Below, piece after piece: positions 10,274-22,544 of a DNA stretch of 64,000 nucleotides. The notes below the pieces were generated by a model, which was not told where the DNA came from, searched no databases, and saw only the letters and a program-made list of their open reading frames with translations. Origin of the DNA: Selaginella moellendorffii (Eukaryota; Streptophyta; Lycopodiopsida; Selaginellales; Selaginellaceae); NCBI RefSeq assembly GCF_000143415.4, contig NW_003314376.1, positions 67,433 through 131,432 of the forward strand. The letters are read 5' to 3'. Every line of letters begins with the position of its first letter. Position 1 is the first letter of the stretch. The position numbers were made by a program, and so were the translations under genes.

Positions 10274-11863
10274 ATGGAGGGACCTTGCGCAAATAAGTCA
10301 GTGACCCCTCCATCTTTCTTTCGGGAGTATCATCAAGGGGTTCAGTCAGCACTGGTTCATCCAGTGTTTACTTTCCAAGTTTGTTTTTATAACAAGAGGT
10401 CTCCTATTATTCTCTCCATGTTAGTTGATACTGGTTCGAGTTTATCTTCTATTGCTCGACCTGTTGCCACACGTTGCCATCTACACTTGCGTCGTGCGAC
10501 AGAACCAGTTTTCATTCTTTATGGCAATGGCCATACACATGCATGTGCACGGGATGAGGCGGACCTGGTTGTGCGTGTGGGCGATCTCGAGTTTAAATTG
10601 CAGTCATTGCGGGTGGTGCCGAGTCAAGCTTTTGACCTCATTCTTGGTATGGATTGGTTGCAGCGCAATCATGCTAAGTGTGATTTTGAAACTTCTCCCC
10701 CTTGTCTTATACTTCCTTATGTTTCATCCATTCCTCTCACTTCTGTACCTCTTTGTCCCTTTACTTCTACCTATACTTCCATTACTTTTGTTTCCCCACT
10801 ATTTCCTCTTATGTTTCCATCTTGTTTTGCTCTTCCCTTTTCCGATCCCTCCGACGATCTTTGTGTTGCAACGGTAGACTGGCCCATGAAGGAGTATTCT
10901 GATCTCTTTGAATTTGATCTATCGTCTGGGGCTAAGATTGCCACACGTCATCCAATTCTAACCAGGGATGCTCGTCCAATCAAGGTTCCCGTTCATCATC
11001 GGTCACCCAAGGAAATCAAGATTTTACGTGCAAATGTCAAGGAGATGTTGGAGAAGGGTGTTATTCGGAAGTCGTGGAGTCCTTAGGCATGTGAACCTCA
11101 TCTTGTGACGAAGCCTAATGGGAGTATTCGTTTCTGCATCGACTATTTTCCATTAAACAAAGTGACGATTCCAAATGTGTATCCTCTTCTTCACATTGCT
11201 GATCTCTTGGATCGTCTGGGGCAAAGTCGTTAGTTCACCAAGCTAGATCTTGCTTCTGGGTACTAGCAAGTACCGATGGCCAAAGAAGATATTCCTAAGA
11301 CTGATTTTCGTACACCATTTGGTTTGTACGAGTTTTTGGTGATGCCGTTTGGTTTGAACAATGTTCCAGCAACCTTCTAGTAGATGATGGACGAGGTTCT
11401 TTGCCATATGCCAGAGGTGATTGCTAACTTCATTGATGATGTCTTGTTCCACTCGGAGGGGACGTGGGAGGAACACGTTCGTGATGTTTGTAAAGTGTTG
11501 GATCGGCTATGCGATGTTGGTTTAAAGCTGAAGCGGACAAAGTGCGTGTTTGGGTCCAAGGATACAACTTATCTTGGGTACTATATTTCTCGTGAGGTTT
11601 TGCAAGTTGATCCTAACAAACTTGTGGCTGTTCTAAAGTTCCTTACTCCGAAGTGTGTGAATGATGTGTAGCGCTTCTTGGGCAAGGTGCAGTATCTCGG
11701 TCGTTTTGTGGATCATCTTTCTGATCACACTACACCGTTGCAAGTGTTGCTGAAGTCGTCAATATCATCTTTCATCTGGTCTTCGGATTATGAGCGGGCG
11801 GTCGAAGATCTCAAAGAGCTATTGATGACTCCTTTGGTTTTGGCATATCCTGATTACACTTGA
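10274..11863 (+). pseudogene. Gypsy-2a protease and reverse transcriptase relic
   Basis: The aspartic protease motif LVDTGSSLSS is at about 10420-10450, followed by DLILGMDWL. A linker of about 150 bp rich in Ser/Phe/Pro precedes reverse transcriptase. RT motifs include EMLEKGVIRKSWSP (about 11043), [17 protein letters not shown] and FIDD (about 11432). Stops fall at former Trp and Gln codons near 11085, 11233, 11265 and 11379-11384, and at 11669. RT and protease act in replication of the element; this copy is dead. Confidence 0.85.
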
Positions 11864-12300
11864 CCTTTTATTTTGCGCGTGGATGCTTCTGACATTGGTC
11901 TTGGAGGTGTGTTGATGCAAGAGAGCTCGAGTGTGCTTGGTCAGCGCTATCCCATTGCGTATATAAGCCATACATTACAACCAGCGGGAACTACTCCACG
12001 ACAGAGAAGGAGTGTTTAACAGTAGTTTGGGGTTTCAAGAAACTTCATGCATATCTACATGGTTTTCAGACATTACTTGAAGGTGATCATGCTACTATTA
12101 CTTCATTATTGAAGAGGAAGAACCTAGTTGGTCGTACTGCTCGATGGGCTTTGAAGCTTCAGATATATGATTTTGATGTTGTTCATCGCCTAGGGAGTTC
12201 TTTGGCTGATGCTAATGCCCTTTCTCGAGCTCCTCTTCCTTCTCCATTCTCTTCTCATGTTTCTGACAAGCCTGTTGTTCCAGCCTCTGTGGATTTTCTA
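11864..12300 (+). pseudogene. Gypsy-2a RNase H relic
   Basis: It includes LRVDASDIGLGGVLMQES, where the first catalytic Asp region is recognisable. A deletion near 11985 relative to 2b shifts the frame just before the STTEKECLA-type segment. The frame is restored around 12109 with RTARWALKLQIYDFDVVHR and DANALSRAPL, typical of the RNase H end. Confidence 0.8.
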
Positions 12301-13736
12301 GACGAGGATTTTGTGCCGTCGGCGGTTGCTGTACTTGATGTTCAGTGTCCACAAGGCACAGAGCAAGATCTACCTTCTCTTGATGAGGTTTGCGAGGCTC
12401 AAAAGCTTGAGGTGTGGATTCGAAGGCTTCGAGATGGGTTTGAGAATCTTGCATCACTTGCTGATAACTTGCCTTTCCAGCATTTACATTCTCAATATTG
12501 CCTCGAAGATAACCTTCTTTGTTTTGTGGGGACGGATCCTGATGATCATTTACGACTGGTGGTGCCTTTTATCTTTATTCCGCGGTTTCTCCATGCCTAC
12601 CATGATTCTCCTGTTCTGGGTGGGCATATGGGACATTGTCGTGTAATTGAGAAGCTGCGCAGGTCTTTCTATTGGCCGGAGATGCGACATGATATTATCT
12701 GGTATGTGTGTAGCTGCGTTTGATGCCAAGCTCGTAATACTCCCCTTCGGGCTGCGAAAGGACGGTTGGAGTCAATTGCAGTTTCCTGTCCGTTTGAATT
12801 GGTGGCATTTGATCTAATGGGACCTTTTCCACGGTCGACTGCTAGCAATGAGTATGTTATTATTGCTTTTGACTACTTGACTCGTTAGGTGGAAGTTGGT
12901 GCTCTTGCTAGTGCCTCTGCAACTACTGTTAGATACTTCCTTCTCAATCAAGTGGTGTTCTAGCATTCTTGTCCAGAGCGGATTCTTTCAGATAATGGGC
13001 CCGCATTTATGGCTGAGGCATTTCATGTTTTGACGTCTCGGCTGGGGATACGCTACACTTTCACGAGTCCTTATCATCCACAATCAAACGGGCTACTGGA
13101 ATGGCTCGTTCAGACATTCAAGAGGATGATTGCGAAGTATGTGAACTTTCAGCATTCGGATTGGGATGGTTATTTGCCGTCTCTTCGGTATGCATATGTC
13201 ACAGGGGTGCAGAGTTTTGTTGGTGCTTCACCATATAAACTTTTATATGGTCATGATCCAATATTACCAACGAAGCTGGGTTTACCTTCGCGATTGCCAC
13301 CAGCTGCGGATGCTAAGTCATGGGATCAGTATTTGACGAGCATTCTTCCACTTGTCCGAGCGGAGTCTGCCGAACACTTAGGCCGCGTACAAGTGAGACA
13401 ACAATAGCAGTACAACTCCTATCATCGTCCACTTGCGGAGTACAAAGTGCATGATTTAGTGTTAGTCCGTTTTCCCCATCTTACGGTACGTGGTTTATCT
13501 AAGGGGCTCCTTGCATAGTGGAAAGGACTGTATCGGGTGTTGCGGCAAGTTCAACCACAAGTTTATGAGGTTCAGCAAGATGTCCAATAGGCCGATCCTC
13601 CAGAGATTGTGCATGTGCAGCGGTTAAAACGCTTCATACAAAGGGATCAAGAGCACTTAATACCACCTACAGTTCCACCGATGCCTCCTCCTGATGTTTC
13701 TCCAGATCCCGGCCCATCTACAAGAGAACCCTGATA
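12301..13736 (+). pseudogene. Gypsy-2a integrase relic
   Basis: A His2Cys2-type zinc region (HDSPVLGGHMGH ... CQA) is at about 12600-12730. The catalytic core has FDLMGPFPRS, DNGPAF near 12986 and YHPQSNGLLEW near 13072. A GPY/F-like C terminus is near 13520-13640. Stops at about 12721, 12886, 12961, 13405, 13516 and 13588 sit at former Cys, Trp or Gln codons. I see no chromodomain. Confidence 0.85.
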
Positions 13737-13752
13737 GTCTTTCATTATTCCG

Positions 13753-13766
13753 AGAAGAGGGGATGA
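13753..13766 (+). promoter_or_regulatory. polypurine tract of Gypsy-2a
   Basis: AGAAGAGGGGATGA directly precedes the 3' LTR. Confidence 0.7.
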
Positions 13767-13942
13767 TGTGAGGGCCAAGTGTACGATTACAATACTGTAA
13801 ACTAATATTAGCGTAGTGGGATTTTGGTAGCCATCGGATTGGTTTCAATCCGGACCACTCACTCCTGTATATAAGCTAGGGTTTTTTGGGCTAATGGATA
13901 TGCACATTTCTGTATTCCCTTTCCATATTCCAAGCACTCACA
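13767..13942 (+). repeat. 3' LTR of Gypsy-2a
   Basis: TGTGAGGGCC to AAGCACTCACA. The TATA box is retained. Confidence 0.85.
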
Positions 13943-14282
13943 ATATATATTTATAAATAAACATTTACTTATAAATTACTCATAAAATAACAAAAGGATA
14001 TTTTTTAAAGTTACACTCAAAGTAATAAATGTATATTCAGTAATACTAAATATAGTGAATTTATTCTGTATAATTGGTCAGAAGGTAAAACCTCTATTAA
14101 ATAGGAAATATTGCCACTCAGATCTAAATATTATTTAAATTTAAATTTTTTAAAAATGCCTGTTTAATAAAAATATTGCCACGAAAACATTAAGAAATTA
14201 TTCTTTCGTGTACCAGAATATTTGAAAATATTTTTAATGACTCCTTTTGCTCACTCTATTATCAGATCTGTATAGGACTACA
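13943..14282. other. AT-rich segment L before S2
   Basis: I see no coding frame. It is nearly identical to 23386-23735 and, inverted, to 18808-19193. It is absent before S1 and S4, where NA joins S directly through a shared deletion. Confidence 0.6.
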
Positions 14283-15020
14283 TTAAGTTGTACATTCTTG
14301 AGGTCAGTAGGAAGGCATTGATTTGCTTGTTACAACTTACAAGTTCCAAAGGCATTAGTTTGGTTTTGGTACAAGATCCAGGCAGGACAACATGCTTGGA
14401 ATACAAGGAATGGAGAGAGGCCACCTTGAAACAAAATCCATCACCTAGTAAGCTTTTAATAATTGGTTTCTTTGGATTGATCAAGCATGCCCAATATCTC
14501 TATTTGTTTGTTCAGAAAAGCAAATGCACTTAAATTTTGAAAGAATGTGAAGGTGACGTTTCCAATTTTGAACTTTTGTAAGAAAAACAAGTTACTCATT
14601 TTAAAAGACTTTTAGATATACAAATATGTTGTTTACTAGCAAACCAAAATACCAATTAATATTAGTGTTTAGACAATTTGATTGGTACAGAAGACCATAC
14701 CAGTTGATTTATATTGTGTTGGTTTTACCAATTGCTTTACTCATCCTTTTTCATAACACTGCAAAGCAAAACACTATCCCTTTTCCTCCTCCTCTTGTGA
14801 TTACTATTACTATAATATGTATTATTATTATAAGCATTAGTAACATTCTTCATGGTTGCCTGCAGATGCAGCTTCTTGGCTATAGAAACTTGCTGGAGAT
14901 GGTGGGCTTTCCAAAGCTCATCTCTCAAAAGGCTCTTGAAATGCAACAAAAGCTGCCAGAATCTCCAAGGATGAGTATTAGAATGGTGAAGAGAAAAGTT
15001 TAGCATTTTTGTTTCTTTGC
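14283..15020 (+). other. outer block of S2 left arm
   Basis: It is nearly identical to 2497-3240, including the KRKV-ending stretch at 14880-15003. Unknown origin. Confidence 0.5.
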
Positions 15021-15023
15021 TAA

Positions 15024-15080
15024 GGGGAGATAGCTCAGATGGTAGAGCGCTCGCTTAGGGATCAATAACCAGCATCTCCA
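15024..15080 (+). pseudogene. tRNA-Ala relic (16-nt deletion)
   Basis: It has the same 57-nt deleted form as 3244-3300. Confidence 0.8.
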
Positions 15081-15532
15081 AATATGTTTGATTATTGGAT
15101 CGTTCCAGGCGTTTTGACCGATTTTACTGGTGTTGACCTCTGGGGGAGCTATGGATGGATGTTGCACCGTGAGACTGTCAACAGAGCAATGCATAGATAT
15201 TTATCTTGTGTTCTTTTTCCCACATTTTTGCAAACGAGTAAACAAGTTTCGTTCACTGCAAGTACATTAGGATTGAGCCTGGAAAGGAGTTGCCATCAAA
15301 TTAAAGATGTTGAAATATTGAGCATTTCGTGATTGTGAGATTAAATCGCTGTTCACATCTAGGTTTGGGCTCTTTGGCATGCTCAGTTCAAGTCCGACAA
15401 TCCATCACAAGCTCTTATTTTTTTCACAAAGCCAAAAGTACCTCTTTTATTTTCTATTTTCTAAGTCAAGGGTTAGGTTATAATCTTTCTCGCTTGGATT
15501 TTTCTATTGTCGAAGCTCTCGTCAGGTAAGCT

Positions 15533-16279
15533 ATGGTCTCTCGCGCTCACGCCGCCCCAACGCTTGCCCGCCGAGCTCCAGTGCCCTGGCATGGCGGCCA
15601 TCACCGAGCTTCACACCCGCGAGCTCCAGCTCTAGCTCCAGCACATCCACCACACCACCATGGACACCATCCTCGAGGAGCCCACGAGCCAGTACCAGCT
15701 TTAGCTCCAGTTCTTCAAGGTGACGCTCCAGTTCGAGCCCCAGCGCCAGCTGCTTTCGTTCACCCTGCTCGCGGCCACCCTGCTCATCTAGCTCCAGCGC
15801 CTGATGCTCGCCACCACGATCCAGCTCCAGCAGCAGCAGTGTACCATCATCATCACGGTGATGGAGACCCTCTGGTTGTTCACCACCATCACCATGGTCA
15901 CCACCATGGAGGACGCCACAACCACCACCACCACCACCATCGTCGCGAGGGTCACGACGCAGCAGTGGCCACACCAACACCTGCAGCAGTAGTTACAGTG
16001 GTTCGGAGGACGCCGTGGTCGCTGCTCCAGCTTCTTCTGTGGGTTTTGGTTGCGATCTTGGTGCTGCTCGCATTCTTTTTGCTCGTGCGATGGATGTTCT
16101 CTCGGAGGAAGCAGCGCAGTAATGCGATCTTTCAGGATCCCGGGTGGCAGATCGAAGTTGTGGTGGACGATTCTCTGACTGAGAAGAAACAGCTGGAAGC
16201 TCACACTCGTGGTTCGCACAGCAATGGCACTCTGGGATTCTCCTCAAAGTGTCCTGCCAACACTGGCAGTGACGCGTAA
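15533..16279 (+). CDS. His-rich single-pass membrane protein reading frame (copy in S2)
   Basis: This is a 248-codon frame collinear with 3750-4514. The His/Gly tract is six codons shorter overall, through loss of one HHHG unit and two His codons, and the frame is kept. The hydrophobic segment and RRKQR patch are unchanged. The same doubt applies: it is flanked by donor-like sequences and may be a captured exon. Confidence 0.4.
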   Translation: MVSRAHAAPTLARRAPVPWHGGHHRASHPRAPALAPAHPPHHHGHHPRGAHEPVPALAPVLQGDAPVRAPAPAAFVHPARGHPAHLAPAPDARHHDPAPAAAVYHHHHGDGDPLVVHHHHHGHHHGGRHNHHHHHHRREGHDAAVATPTPAAVVTVVRRTPWSLLQLLLWVLVAILVLLAFFLLVRWMFSRRKQRSNAIFQDPGWQIEVVVDDSLTEKKQLEAHTRGSHSNGTLGFSSKCPANTGSDA

Positions 16280-17141
16280 GTCAGCACAGTGCCTTGTCAC
16301 ATGGAAGATTGTGTACAAACAATCTTCAAGGAGATGAAGTTGCAGAGCAAGAAGACAGCAGGGTCTTGCTCACGGACGGTGAAGATCACATACAAGGGTC
16401 CACTGGTGGAAGTCACCAGACTTGGAAGTTATTGCGCAGCTGGCTCGGAACATGGACTGGAAAGTAGAGCAGGAACCTACCAAGTTTCGATTTGACTGAG
16501 CTATCCTCTAGAGGTGACGGGGGAGCAGACGTTAGTGCACCTCCAAAGGCCAGAGAAGTTGCTTGAGACGAAAGGTTTGAGAAAAGGTAACGTACTACTT
16601 TTGCTCTCCGTTCTTGCAGGTGCTCAAATCTCAACTTCGATGAGAAGAAGCAGAGCAGGGCATAGCGGCCAGATAGGTTTCTCCAGAGTCAAGAGCATCA
16701 TAAGCCAGGAATCAAGCAAGTGCAAAATTGTGGAAGTATGGTCGAAGTCTCGTCGCAAGCAGCCTCGTGGACATGTGGAAGCATCAGAAGTGTTCAGGAG
16801 GACAAAGAAACACGACGTTGGTTGCCTGGAACACGATCAGCATGGGACATGCACGTCTTCTATCAGATGCAACGAGAAGCTGGCCTGCCTCCAAACGCTG
16901 AGACTTTGCATGGAGCAGCAAAACGTCGTTTCCTGGATTTTGCCAAGAACAACCTTTGCTCTTGAGTGCTATGAGCAAGCCGCAGCCAAACGCTCAGACT
17001 TTCAAGAGAAATCTGGAGGGAATCCACTACTCAGTGTGGTCGCTCAATGAGAGAAAAGCTTTTCTTGGGAGGTCGGTAAACTTTGCAAGGAAAGAGTGTC
17101 ATGCAAGGTTGATGGAGCCGTCAATCAAAGATGGTACCTGA
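16280..17141 (+). pseudogene. captured exons and PPR fragment, S2 left arm
   Basis: This is the same order as 4515-5414. Relative to S4 it lacks about 120 bp between the GTCGAAGTCT stretch and TCGTCGCAAG (near 16750) and part of the MVALKARGD region near 17005. PPR-like wording is seen near 16850-16990 in mixed frames. Confidence 0.6.
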
Positions 17142-18765
17142 AAAGACACGAATGGATCCTAGCTGGCACACCTGGTGAAGAGATAAAAAATATGAGAGAC
17201 AATACTTATCTCTTAATTAATTTGCTGTGAGTAATTTAGTTATAAACTTATTTAAGATTAATATTATAGTAGAATAAACAATAAATTGCTACACGTTGCA
17301 TGTAGCAATGCTTGGTTTGCTTAATACTAGAGTTATTATTACTTATTAATCCAATTGATCAAATAAAGTTTATAATTATAAGCATGTTTGTAATTCATAT
17401 ATACAAGATTAATTTTATTGCATATCAACCATTAGATGGTAGAATTAAAAAGAATATACTAGAAAAGGTTTAAGAAAGTTTATAAATTATAAATACAAAA
17501 TTAATCTAAATGAATAACAACCGTTAGATGGTAAAATATCCTAGAATATCCAAGTATATTCTAGGTATATTCAATACCATCAAACCAAAAATATACTAGA
17601 AAGTGTTTATAGGGAAGTTTATAAATTATAAGTAAAAAGATTAATCTAAATGAACAACAACTATTAGATATTAAAATATCCTAGAATCTCCAAGCATAGT
17701 TTAAGTATGTTCAATACCACCATAGGTTTGCCGAAGCAAATCAGTTATGGATCTATAGTGTTTGGTCACTTTAAACCTATAGAAGCTTATTCACAAAAAC
17801 TTGGGAGTTAAGTTTCTCCTAGATTTTGTTGTTGATTAGATGTTATGTTTTTCTTTCAACCATGCTTTGTACAAATATACAAACTTTATAATTATAATTC
17901 AAGTTCTTTAAATCTTTTTTAATTTCATATTAGTAGACGAGAAACAACAAACATATGAACATTACAAATACTTGGTCAAAGGAAGCAAACACAGCATACT
18001 CAAAAGCATTATAGTTGAAAGTAAAAAATAGCCATCAAGCAGGAATACCATCATTATGAGTATATAATTGTCAAGTATGGAAGTGATATTATAAATGGGA
18101 AGCTTTACAACATCATAATCAACCAATTCCTGAGTTGCAATTACATATAAACATTAAAATTCTGAAATCTTTCATCCTTTGCATAGGATGGATCCAAATG
18201 TTAAAGTTTGGATTCATCATAACGTCTGAACATGAGGTTAAAAAAATAGATATTGGTATTGTATTTGAAACTAAAATAAAATTTATCTATAAATTACACT
18301 GAAAACAATATAAGGCATTTCTTATAATTACACTCAAAGAGAGAGTTAATTCTTCAATAGAAGAAAAACATGCAACCATCACAAAACTTAAATGTATCAA
18401 CGGCCTTGTCTAGATCAGCTGAAAGAAGGCACAAAGAAACTTGCCAAGCATCAGCAAGACAAAAGCACACAATTTACTTTGGACAACTCTCTATCATGAA
18501 ATCAAAAAAGATTTAAAGAACTTGAATCATAGTTACAAAGTTGTACATTTGTACAGGACAGAATGTAACATCTAATCTACTTGGAGAAGCTTGAGTCCCA
18601 AGTTTTCAAGTTAAGTTTAAGTGACCAAACACCATAGATATATAATTTCCTATATAAATAACCATTTGTCAAATATCATCCAGAGCATGATTGTCTCTGA
18701 TATTTTTATCTTTTGACCATGGTGTGCCCCCTAAGATCCTTTCGCCTGTTTTCATCCTTTGGAAC
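17142..18765. other. AT-rich centre of S2 with tandem duplication
   Basis: There are no coding frames. A segment of about 130-150 bp occurs twice in tandem (about 17420-17581 and 17586-17720), sharing AATATACTAGAAA, TTAATCTAAATGAA and ATATCCTAGAAT. The remainder aligns with 5700-6720. Confidence 0.6.
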
Positions 18766-19196
18766 TTGTAAGTTGTAACAAGCAAATCAATGCCTTCCTA
18801 CTGACCTCAAGAATGTACAACTTAATGTAGTCCTATACAGATCTGATAATAGAGAGAGCAAAAGGAGTCATTAAAATATTTTCAAATATTCTGGTACACG
18901 AAAGAATAATTTATTAATGTTTTCGTGGCAATATTTTTATTAAACAGGTATTTTAAAAAAATTTAAATTTAAATAATATTTAGATCTGAGTGGCAATATT
19001 TCCTATTTAATAGAGGTTTTACCTTCTGACCTAATTTAAAGAATAAATTCACTATATTTAGTATTACTGAATATACATTTATTACTATAAAATCCATTTG
19101 AGTGTAACTTTAAAAAATGTCCTTTTGTTATTTTATGAGTAATTTATAAGTAAATGTTTATTTATAAATATATATCAAATTCAAATACACTACCAA
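18766..19196 (-). repeat. inverted copy of segment L and left-arm edge
   Basis: The reverse complement of 13943-14350 (L plus the start of the S left arm) is spliced into the S2 right arm, replacing its PPR part. This is direct evidence of internal rearrangement by an inverted exchange. Confidence 0.7.
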
Positions 19197-19712
19197 TATA
19201 TGGAGGTGCACCAACGTCTGCTCCCTTGTCACCTCTAGAGGATAGCTCGTAAATCCTTCATCAAATCGAAACTTGGTAGGTTCTTGCTCTACCTTCCAAT
19301 CCATGTTCCAAGCCAGTTGTGTCATAACTTCCAAGTCTGGCGACTTCCACCAGTCAACCCTTGTATGTGATCTCTGGGTGAGATCACTGTCAGTGAGCAA
19401 GAGCCTACTGCCTTCTTGCTCTGCAACTTCATCTCCTTGAAGATTGATTCTACACAATCTTCCCTGTAACAACACATGCACTGTGCTGACTTACGTGTCA
19501 CTGCCAGTGTTGGCAGGACACTTTGCGGAGAATTCCAGTGTACCATTGCTGTGGGAACTACGAGTGTGAGCATCCAGCTTTTTCTTCTCAGTCGGTGAAT
19601 CGTCCACCACAACTTCCAGATGATCTGTCACTTCGATCTGCCACCCGGGCTCCTGAAAGATCGCATTCCTGTGCTGCTTCCTTTGAGATAACATGCATCG
19701 CTCAATCACCAA
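19197..19712 (-). pseudogene. captured exon fragments, S2 right arm
   Basis: The minus strand carries DWKVEQEPTKFRFDEGF, IFKEMKLQSKK and RNAIFQEPGWQIEV. It is collinear with 50900-51400. The His-rich portion of the left arm is not present. Confidence 0.5.
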
Positions 19713-19904
19713 ATGCTCTCCACAGTATAGGTATGATATTTCAAAAAGAGAAATGGATATCTTTCCAATCCTAATGTCCTACTTGCAGTGACACGCCACT
19801 TTGGATACTTTGAATAACGAAACTCTTTTTTTCCTCGTTTTTCAACTTAGCACTCATTGAATGTGATCATGGAGACACAAGCCATCAGCGTGCACAAACT
19901 ACTT

Positions 19905-20272
19905 CCCTACAGGAAACTGGGGAAAAGAAACACGAGATAAATATGTATCCATTGCTGTTTTGATAGTCTCACGGTGCCCAACCGAAAGCATGAGACTGAT
20001 AGATGCAAAAATGCAAGTTGGATTATCTTTGTCATGTAGATGGCATCCTTGTTGTCTTCACGCTCCTGCCTACCAGTCTTCTTTTTCTCGGCCGGTGCAG
20101 GTCTCTTATTATGGCTGCCTCTATTGCAGACACAACATATCAAAGTAGTTTCCATAATGTCAGAGGCAAAAGCAAAAGAATTAACCCATCTGGGTACTGG
20201 AGTAAAAGCCAGTTTGTCACAGACGGTAGAGCAGCAATCCAGTGACCCAACAGTGGAGGGAACTGGCACCAT
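19905..20272 (-). pseudogene. unknown reading frame with CCVCNRGSHNKR, S2 right arm
   Basis: A minus-strand frame of 121 codons contains a Cys pair followed by a Lys-rich stretch (AEKKKTGRQEREDNK). Copies are at 28448-28762 and 51595-51990. It is only in right arms; left arms have lost most of it. I do not recognise it. Confidence 0.4.
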
Positions 20273-20358
20273 CCGGTTTTACTTCTTCATCGTCAAGTGG
20301 TCAACCATAGTCAACACCAGTAAAATCGGTCAAAATGCTTGGAATGATTGAAAATAGT

Positions 20359-20431
20359 TGGAGATGCTGGGTATCGATCCCAGTGCCTCTCGCATGCTAA
20401 GTGAGCGCTCTACCATCTGAACTACATCCCC
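20359..20431 (-). pseudogene. tRNA-Ala(AGC)-like, full length with one stem mismatch
   Basis: It is 73 nt with anticodon AGC and the expected acceptor and T stems. One anticodon-stem pair is broken (A opposite C) and the D stem has one extra wobble. It is probably a decaying copy of the form at 52061. Confidence 0.65.
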
Positions 20432-20570
20432 TTAGCATAGAAACAAAAATGCAAAGCTTTTCTCTTCACCATTCTAGTACTCATCCTTGGAGATTCTAGT
20501 GTCTTTTTTGTCACATTTCAAGAGTTTTTTTATTGATTCTAGAGCTCTAGCTATGGAGGAAAGTACTCCA

Positions 20571-21006
20571 GTTCTGCTGTGTAGTGTTAGTTATCCAAAA
20601 CCAAAAGATATACCATGTATTTGGTTAGTTGGGTAAAATTGATGTATTTGGAGTTTTAAAATTTAGATGAAACAAGCTTTAAATTTGAAAAGAACACTTT
20701 ACAACAATAACAATAAGGTAAACATTAGCAGTTTCTCAAGAAATTCTAAAAATGAGAAAAAAAATAAATATGTGAAAATTACAAATGCATAATCAAATGA
20801 AGCAAAGGCAACATACTTAAGGGCATTATAGTTCAAAGCAAAAGTTAAAAGTCTTAACATTAAACAACAATACCATCATTACAAGTATATAATTTTCAAT
20901 TATGGAATTGATACTATAAATAAGACGATTTACAACATCACAATAAACTAATTCCTATACATATACTTCCTACATTTGGTGAGTCTTTAATCCCTTATAA
21001 ACATAT
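20571..21006. other. AT-rich segment T between S2 and NA-B
   Basis: I see no gene. It is nearly identical to 29067-29510, and it ends CATAT at the NA 5' LTR in both places. Confidence 0.6.
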
Positions 21007-21040
21007 TGTAAGGTTTGTAAATACATGTATGTATATATAT

Positions 21041-21063
21041 GTATTACCCTAGCTAGGTAATAC
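21041..21063. promoter_or_regulatory. hairpin in NA LTR
   Basis: The arms GTATTACC and GGTAATAC flank a CTAG-containing centre. It is conserved in all NA LTRs, upstream of the TATA box. Confidence 0.55.
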
Positions 21064-21128
21064 ACTAATTATAGTATTATAGCATATGAATTATCCATTT
21101 GGGACCAAATCTGATCCATTCATTTTTG

Positions 21129-21136
21129 TATATAAG
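21129..21136 (+). promoter_or_regulatory. TATA box in NA-B LTR
   Basis: TATATAAG, about 55 bp before the LTR end, is placed as in Gypsy-2. Confidence 0.55.
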
Positions 21137-21190
21137 CATGGGACTAAACCCTACTTAATATATCTATTCCTATATCCTAAGCACTCACAT

Positions 21191-21201
21191 TAGTGGAGGT
21201 G
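21191..21201 (+). promoter_or_regulatory. primer-binding site of NA-B
   Basis: TAGTGGAGGTG lies one base after the LTR. It is the same site as in Gypsy-2, with two mismatches to tRNA-Ala. Confidence 0.55.
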
Positions 21202-21353
21202 AAAGGCATTGCAATTTATCCCTAAAGGGCAAAGCTTTTTGATAGTGCTTTGTTCTAGTGTTTGGGATTGTGTTTTTTTATTCTTATTTCTTCATTTTAT
21301 TATAGATTTAGATTTGTATTAGCTTTTTGCAAGATTTAGAATTCTAGTTATCG

Positions 21354-22544
21354 TTGTGCTTAGATTTGCTCTTTCTTCTGATCATTATTGCATTCTCTTC
21401 CTCTACCATACCATGCCGTCATCGATCAAAAAGTATGTCACTTGAGGTTGTTAATACTGCTCCGTTAGATCTAACTTTTGGTGCTGTGGCATTTGATCAT
21501 ATTGGTATTGTGCCCATCCTTGATGTGTTATTTATTGGTATCCAACTTTTGTGGGATGTGATTATATGGCTTATCTTGTTCTCAATGTTCTACCATCTTC
21601 TATTGATGTGGAGTGTGATCATGATATTGATTTGTGCAATTTAATTCTTGGAGAATGTTTGAGGATCAAGTATGTGTAAAGACAATGTATACGAACTCGG
21701 GTGGATTCCAAAGTGTGATGATGAGCTTGATTATTATGGAGATAGTTTTGGAGATGAAGTGGAGATTTCACGAAGTAGGTGTCAATATTTCAATTTGTTA
21801 TTTAATCCTTTCTCTTTCCCTTCTGCTCTTTCCCAACTATTTTTTAATTTTTCGGCCTGAGCCATCTTCTCAAGTTCTTAGTATTTCTTTTTCATTTGTA
21901 GTGTTTTTCTTTTTTTGGCTCATCAATCATTTATGACTCTCATGATTCTAATTCTCAGTCTAGTGTTGAGTTGAGTGTTTTCTATCCTCCTCATACTAAT
22001 CTAGATATTGAGTGTATCCATGAAGTTGAGAATCTTGCTTTTGTTTCGTTAATAAAGTCTTTGATTAGTTCTGGTATTGAGTATTTCCCTATTCCAAGGG
22101 TTGAGTCACTTTGGCCAGAGTTTTGGGTTGAATGCATGTCCCCATTTGTGAGTGCCACTGAGAGTTTTTGCTTTACTATTGCTCATGAAGAGTTTATATA
22201 TTCCCTTGAGAGTGTGAATGTTGTTATTGATTTTCCCATATTAAGTGTTGAGTTACGTTGAGTGGTGTGAATCTTTTGCTTATATTGTGGCTAAAATATT
22301 TTACGAAAGGAAATCCCATATTGACCAAGCTTTAAGCATATATTCATTTGATTTTCCATTTTTGCATTGCCAATTATTGCAAATTCCTCTTCCAATGCTT
22401 CTTTATTTACTTTTTCTTCTTTCACAATTGCTTTTACTCAATTTTTCTTGTTTTCTCCTTTTTGCCTTAACACTTCAAACTTTTTTTTCTTTAGAGGAGG
22501 GGGTAGAGGGGATAGATGGGAATTCGGCCCCGATGATGGAGTGA
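21354..22544 (+). pseudogene. NA-B internal reading-frame relic
   Basis: It is collinear with 6-1199 but broken by small deletions (near 21635 and 22255) and stops. It is followed by a stretch of GAGTGAGGACGAGC-like repeats (22490-22720). Function unknown. Confidence 0.4.

Larger units (their letters stand above)
8936..13942 (+). mobile_element. Gypsy-2a: complete but defective Ty3/gypsy element
   Basis: It has two LTRs of about 175 bp, a primer-binding site, gag, protease, reverse transcriptase, RNase H, integrase and a polypurine tract, in the Ty3/gypsy order. Many stops and some frameshifts make it inactive. The 5' junction is the same as that of Gypsy-2b at 52592. The 3' flank (ATATATATTT) does not match the 5' flank, so no target duplication remains and the right side was rearranged. 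Confidence 0.9.
14283..20570. repeat. S2: composite inverted-repeat unit
   Basis: The left arm is about 14288-17141, the AT-rich centre 17142-18765 and the right arm 19197-20570. The inner part of the right arm (PPR and part of the next block) is replaced by 18766-19196. That piece is an inverted copy of segment L plus the first about 70 bp of the left arm. Confidence 0.75.
21007..21189 (+). repeat. 5' LTR of NA-B
   Basis: TGTAAGG to AAGCACTCACA. The 3' terminal stretch closely resembles that of Gypsy-2. Confidence 0.85.
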